A program made the position numbers and the translations under genes. The notes beneath the pieces were generated by a model that did not search any database, was not told where the DNA came from, and was given only the letters and a program-made list of their open reading frames with translations. This document shows positions 6,588-9,845 of a DNA stretch of 9,845 nt, in pieces (positions within the stretch are counted from its first letter, which is position 1; each line of letters begins with the position of its first letter). The DNA comes from Candidatus Nomurabacteria bacterium (GTDB lineage: Bacteria > Patescibacteriota > Saccharimonadia > Saccharimonadales > Saccharimonadaceae). The stretch spans positions 1 through 9,845 of the forward strand of contig JAITKW010000042.1 of the NCBI GenBank assembly GCA_031278275.1, given 5' to 3'.

Positions 6588-7643
6588 ATGGAAATATTTT
6601 TAGTGATTTTAATGGTAATCTTGGTAGGTGTTGTAATTTTTACAACACTTAAAAAACCGCCCACCCAAAAAGATGAGTCTATCGCCATAATCAAACAGGA
6701 TTTGGTGGCACTCAGTCAAAGTGTGCAAAAATTATCTGAACATTTGGGCGATCGATTGGACAAAAATAATTCTTTAATGCAAAATGCGGTCGGCAAACAA
6801 TTAACGGAAAGTTCAAAATTGGTGGGTGACGTGTCGGAGCGGTTGGCGAAATTGGAGGAAACCAACCAGCGCGTGGTGAACGTGGCGGATGAACTGAAAA
6901 CTTTGCAAAACGTGTTGTCCAACCCCAAACAAAGGGGCGTGTTCGGCGAATTTTATCTGGAAACGGTGTTGCAAAATGTGTTGGCAACGGGGCAATATCA
7001 AACGCAATATAAGTTTTCCGATGGCGAAATCGTGGACGCAGTAATTTTCTTGGACAAGGGGCGCATTTTGCCGATTGATTCCAAGTTCAGTCTTGAAAAT
7101 TATAATCGTATGATTGAAACTAACGACAAAGACGAAAAACGCAAGTTGTTGACCAAAGTCAAACTGGACTTGAAAGGACGGATTGATGAAACCAGCAAAT
7201 ACATCCGACCGAGTGAGGATACGATGGATTTTGCGTTTATGTTTATCCCCAGCGAGGCGTTGTATTATGATTTGCTCATCAATAATGTTGGTAGTGCGGG
7301 GAGTTCGCGGGACTTGATTGAGTACGCCTTTCGCGACAAAAAAGTAATTATTGTCAGCCCGACTTCATTTATGGCGTATTTGCAAACGGTTTTGCAAGGA
7401 CTTCGCAGTTTGCAAATTGAGGAACAAGCCAAAGAAATCAAGGAGCGAGTGGGGAAATTGGGTGTGCATATCAGTAATTTTGAAGAATATATGGCGAAAC
7501 TCGGCAACTCGCTAGGTACGACCGTGAATCATTACAATAACGCCCACAAAGAGATTGAAAAGATTGATAAAGATGTTGTAAAAATTACAGACGGCGAATC
7601 GCGGATTGAACAAAAAAGATTGGACAAACCGCAGGACGCTTAA
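6588..7643 (+). CDS. rmuC: RmuC-family DNA recombination protein
   Basis: This 351-aa protein has an N-terminal membrane anchor (about 2-20), a predicted coiled coil (about 30-110) and the RmuC domain (about 108-310). Family signatures are 'LSNPKQRGVFGEFYLETVLQNVL' (110-132), the nuclease-like core 'VDAVIFLDKGRILPIDSKF' (149-167, with D150, D164 and K166 in a PD-(D/E)XK-like arrangement) and 'VIIVSPTSFMAYLQTV' (253-268). E. coli RmuC limits recombination at inverted repeats and is thought to be a nuclease, though its biochemistry is poorly known. The protein is shorter than the E. coli one, mainly in coiled coil and tail, as is common in small genomes. It is a single gene divergent from the CaCA exchanger through the symmetric promoter. 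Confidence 0.93.
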   Translation: MEIFLVILMVILVGVVIFTTLKKPPTQKDESIAIIKQDLVALSQSVQKLSEHLGDRLDKNNSLMQNAVGKQLTESSKLVGDVSERLAKLEETNQRVVNVADELKTLQNVLSNPKQRGVFGEFYLETVLQNVLATGQYQTQYKFSDGEIVDAVIFLDKGRILPIDSKFSLENYNRMIETNDKDEKRKLLTKVKLDLKGRIDETSKYIRPSEDTMDFAFMFIPSEALYYDLLINNVGSAGSSRDLIEYAFRDKKVIIVSPTSFMAYLQTVLQGLRSLQIEEQAKEIKERVGKLGVHISNFEEYMAKLGNSLGTTVNHYNNAHKEIEKIDKDVVKITDGESRIEQKRLDKPQDA

Positions 7644-7682
7644 AGTCCACGATGTCTGGTTTAGTGTATACCACAAGCCTAA
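7644..7682. other. Convergent gap between rmuC and MurF-like gene
   Basis: This 39-nt gap separates the two tail-to-tail genes. It holds an imperfect inverted repeat, TGGTTTA (7657-7663) and TATACCA (7667-7673) with a 3-nt centre. Neither strand has a run of T after it, so it is a poor intrinsic terminator. I see no gene or promoter here. Confidence 0.5.
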
Positions 7683-9101
7683 TCAAGCGTAATTATCCGT
7701 CCAGTCATTCTGCATTAAAACCACATCGCCGCTGGCTACGTATTGCGGCAGATTTTCGTAAAATAGCAGCGGATCGTCAAAAACTTTGACTTCGCCCGCA
7801 AAACCGACCTCGTCCAAGCCTTTTTTGATAAAGCTGGTGGTGGAATTATTCATCAACACCACTTCGCTCGCCACCAGCCCAATTTCACGCCCAATTTCTT
7901 GGTGAACTTCAGCCGTTTTTTTGCCCTGCTCCACTAATCCAGGCGTAACATAGATTTTGCGCTGACCGTCCAAACTTTTCAAAAGTTTCAAGCCCGCCTT
8001 TATGCCCTCAAGATTGCCGTTATAAGTATCGTCAATCACCACCGCTCCATTCACTTTTTTCGGCTCCAGACGATGTTCAAACGGTTTTAGTTCCAGCACC
8101 GCTTTTTTCACCACGTCTGGTTTTATGTCAAACTTTTTCGCCAAATAAAGACCAAGCACCACCACGCCGATATTATGTTCGCCCAGCAACGCCGTTTTGA
8201 TTTTCAATTCATGACCAGCTTTTTCAACCACAAAAGTCGTGCCAAAAGGTGCCAACTTCACTCCCGAAACTTTGTAGTCAAAAATCCCAGCCCGTGAATA
8301 AACCACGCCCTTTTCGCCCGCCAAAATCGCATTATCGCCGTTGATAAACAGCCGCTCGCTCGGCACAAAATCACGGATTTCGTCAAAAGTTTTCTTGATA
8401 TTTTCCAACGTTTTGAAATTAACCAAATGTGCTTCTGATAAACCAGTGATCACGCCGTAGTTCGGCCGCACCATCTCGCACATTTTCCTCACGTCACCCA
8501 CAAAATATTCGCCCATTTCAAAAATCAAAATCTCTTCCTCGCCGGACAAACTCATGATGAACTCGGCGATTGACAGCGGCTGGTTCATATTGCCAGGCGT
8601 AGCTTTTACGTTTCGCCCGCTAGCTAAAATGTCTTTCAAAACTTCTTTGGTGGTAGTTTTGCCATAACTGCCCACCACCGCAATTTTCACCGCTTTCATT
8701 CCCGCCAGCTTTTCTTTTGCTGCCGCAATTTTCCGCCGCGCAATCGGACGCATCACCAACAAATCCCCAATCGCTAAAACCAGCACCAACAAAAACTCCA
8801 GCAAAATTGGCATTAACATCAACAAAAACAGTCCAATCAAAACCAAGGCGATGCCGTTAGTTTGCCAAAACACCAAAATCGCTACCGTAATAAAAATCGC
8901 CACCTGTAAACCAGCCGTAGCAGCGTATAATAGGCGGGCTTTTTTCGTCCAAACCAACACCCGCCGGTGCATGACCTTGCCGAAATCTTTGGTGCGATGG
9001 CACCATTTCACAAACTCCCACGCGCGATATTCAGTCGCCTGCAACATGTAAATCAACACCCGTACATAGTCCAATCGAAACCTTGACAAATAACCTTTCA
9101 T
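7683..9101 (-). CDS. MurF-like Mur ligase with N-terminal membrane segments
   Basis: This 472-aa protein starts with a basic amphipathic region and two to three hydrophobic helices (about 59-80 and 83-115), then a Mur ligase core from about 137. Core motifs are the P-loop 'GSYGKTTTK' (144-152), 'TPGNMNQPLSIAEF' (168-181), 'GEHNIGVVVLGLYLA' (307-321), 'FEHRLEPKKVNGAVVIDDTYNGN' (341-363) and a C-terminal ligase domain. MurF adds D-Ala-D-Ala to UDP-MurNAc-tripeptide; the 'HRLE', 'DDTYN' and 'NMNQP' motifs favour MurF over other Mur ligases, but substrate is not proven. The usual carbamylated lysine position appears to be F239. The start is supported by AAAGGAG 8 nt upstream and an ATGA overlap with the hydrolase gene. 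The membrane helices are not part of classical MurF and suggest anchoring. Confidence 0.85.
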   Translation of the reverse strand: MKGYLSRFRLDYVRVLIYMLQATEYRAWEFVKWCHRTKDFGKVMHRRVLVWTKKARLLYAATAGLQVAIFITVAILVFWQTNGIALVLIGLFLLMLMPILLEFLLVLVLAIGDLLVMRPIARRKIAAAKEKLAGMKAVKIAVVGSYGKTTTKEVLKDILASGRNVKATPGNMNQPLSIAEFIMSLSGEEEILIFEMGEYFVGDVRKMCEMVRPNYGVITGLSEAHLVNFKTLENIKKTFDEIRDFVPSERLFINGDNAILAGEKGVVYSRAGIFDYKVSGVKLAPFGTTFVVEKAGHELKIKTALLGEHNIGVVVLGLYLAKKFDIKPDVVKKAVLELKPFEHRLEPKKVNGAVVIDDTYNGNLEGIKAGLKLLKSLDGQRKIYVTPGLVEQGKKTAEVHQEIGREIGLVASEVVLMNNSTTSFIKKGLDEVGFAGEVKVFDDPLLFYENLPQYVASGDVVLMQNDWTDNYA

Positions 9102-9841
9102 GCCAAAAACTCCTTTATTGCTTTAATTACCTCTGTTTTTTTGTCTAAAAAGACATAGTGCCCAGCGCCCGCCACAATTTTCAGTTGAGCCCCCGCAATT
9201 TTTGCCAGTTCCTGCGCATCGGTCACCGGCGTGTCCAAATCATTTTCGCCCCAAATAATCAGACTTTTAGTTTTGATTTTCGGAATATATTTACGCAAAT
9301 CTTCGCTCACCGTTTTCTTGAAAACTTCTTTCATCAACGGACTGGCGTTGACGTAGTCGCTGGCACCAATTTTGCGATAAACGCTCGTTCTGATTTTTTC
9401 GCCCATCTGCCCACGAAACAAAACTTTGCCCACTTTGCTTATGCCAGCAAGCGCTTGTTTGGTCGCCGTTTGCCGCGGTTTAATGCCGGCACTATCAACG
9501 AGAATGATTTTTTCGGGTTGCAAAATATTTTCACCAACGCCCTTTAGAACAACCCGCCCGCCAAATGAATGCCCCAAAATCACGGTCGGCGTGAAACCAA
9601 CTTTTGCCATAAACTGCCTCGTCCAATCAACGTATCCAGCCACGCCCCAAGCCGTATCCGGCTCGGCGCTACCGCCAAAACCCGGGAAATCCGGCGCAAC
9701 CACCCGCCAAGTTTTTGACAATTCCTGAACCACTTCGGCAAAAACTTTATTTGACGACCCCCAACCATGCAAAATCAAAATCACTTTGCCAGAACCAACG
9801 TCCACGTAATTTGCAATGCGGTTGTTAATGACGGTGTTCAC
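9098..9841 (-). CDS. Alpha/beta hydrolase
   Basis: This 247-aa alpha/beta-fold hydrolase has a complete catalytic set: oxyanion motif 'HGWG' (25-28), nucleophile S92 in 'GHSFGG' (90-95), acid D201 in 'GENDLDTPV' and base H228 in 'GAGHYVFLD'. A lid-like helical insert spans about 125-185. It is cytoplasmic, with no signal peptide. The substrate cannot be read from sequence; esterases, lipases and C-C bond hydrolases share this pattern. Its four-nucleotide ATGA overlap with the MurF-like gene implies an operon and possibly an envelope-linked role (inference). The start I give is a GTG at 9841; only four bases lie upstream in the window and the frame remains open, so the true start may lie beyond the edge. 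Length and the early motifs suggest the protein is nearly or fully complete. Confidence 0.85.
   Translation of the reverse strand: MNTVINNRIANYVDVGSGKVILILHGWGSSNKVFAEVVQELSKTWRVVAPDFPGFGGSAEPDTAWGVAGYVDWTRQFMAKVGFTPTVILGHSFGGRVVLKGVGENILQPEKIILVDSAGIKPRQTATKQALAGISKVGKVLFRGQMGEKIRTSVYRKIGASDYVNASPLMKEVFKKTVSEDLRKYIPKIKTKSLIIWGENDLDTPVTDAQELAKIAGAQLKIVAGAGHYVFLDKKTEVIKAIKEFLA
9110..9116 (-). promoter_or_regulatory. Shine-Dalgarno site of MurF-like gene
   Basis: AAAGGAG on the minus strand is the strongest ribosome site in the window. It sits 8 nt before the ATG at 9101, inside the 3' end of the hydrolase gene. It supports this start and shows that the organism does use Shine-Dalgarno initiation for internal operon genes. 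Confidence 0.8.
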
Positions 9842-9845
9842 AGCA

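Larger units (their letters stand above)
6551..6590. repeat. Mirror-symmetric inverted repeat holding two divergent promoters and start codons
   Basis: Arms 6551-6568 and 6573-6590 are inverted copies matching at 16 of 18 positions, with a 4-nt centre (TAAG). Each arm reads outward as TGnTAAAAT, AACGCY, ATG: an extended -10 box, 6 nt and the start codon of the CaCA gene (left) or rmuC (right). The whole 34-nt gap between the two genes is thus one palindromic promoter unit. It could also be a binding site for a dimeric regulator. Confidence 0.85.

Noticed and set aside
7657..7673. Intrinsic terminator between rmuC and the MurF-like gene
   Set aside because: The stem is AT-rich with a mismatch, and no T-run follows on either strand.

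Overview
The window looks like ordinary core chromosome from a streamlined, host-associated-type bacterium. My best guess is Candidate Phyla Radiation (Patescibacteria), possibly Saccharibacteria, from gene sizes, tight packing, a membrane-fused Mur ligase, an LTA-synthase-like enzyme, and first genes that appear to lack leaders. This placement is inference and a phylogeny of HisS would settle it. TGA acts as a stop (ends of the genes at 674 and 1686), which argues against the lineages that recode TGA as glycine (SR1/Gracilibacteria). I see no mobile element, CRISPR array or phage gene.

Layout. Positions 1-97 are the downstream flank of a minus-strand gene. A minus-strand cell-envelope cluster (98-2186) has a PH-domain membrane protein, a SurA/PrsA-like membrane-anchored protein that overlaps it by 11 nt, and a second PH-domain membrane protein with its own promoter. 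Next come tRNA-Phe(GAA) on the minus strand and hisS on the plus strand, divergent, with interleaved promoters. hisS meets an LTA-synthase-like sulfatase tail to tail with no base between the stop codons. Upstream of the sulfatase, on the same strand, is a Na+/Ca2+-exchanger-family gene. That gene diverges from rmuC across a 34-nt gap that is almost perfectly mirror symmetric. The right end is a minus-strand pair: an alpha/beta hydrolase, then a MurF-like ligase with N-terminal membrane segments, joined by an ATGA overlap.

Gene roles. Most products belong to the envelope: two PH-domain membrane proteins, a secretion/folding factor, an anionic-polymer synthase-type sulfatase, a cation exchanger and a Mur ligase. 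HisS and tRNA-Phe serve translation and RmuC serves genome maintenance.

The most notable signal is regulatory. Three genes at transcription-unit starts (655, 6553, 6588) have a good -10 box followed by exactly 6 nt and then ATG. That places the expected transcription start on the start codon, so the mRNAs would be leaderless. A fourth gene (the LTA-synthase-like one) fits the same rule only if its true start is a GTG two codons inside the longest ORF. The first PH gene is near-leaderless (9 nt). By contrast, the clear Shine-Dalgarno sites are at hisS and at the operon-internal MurF-like gene.
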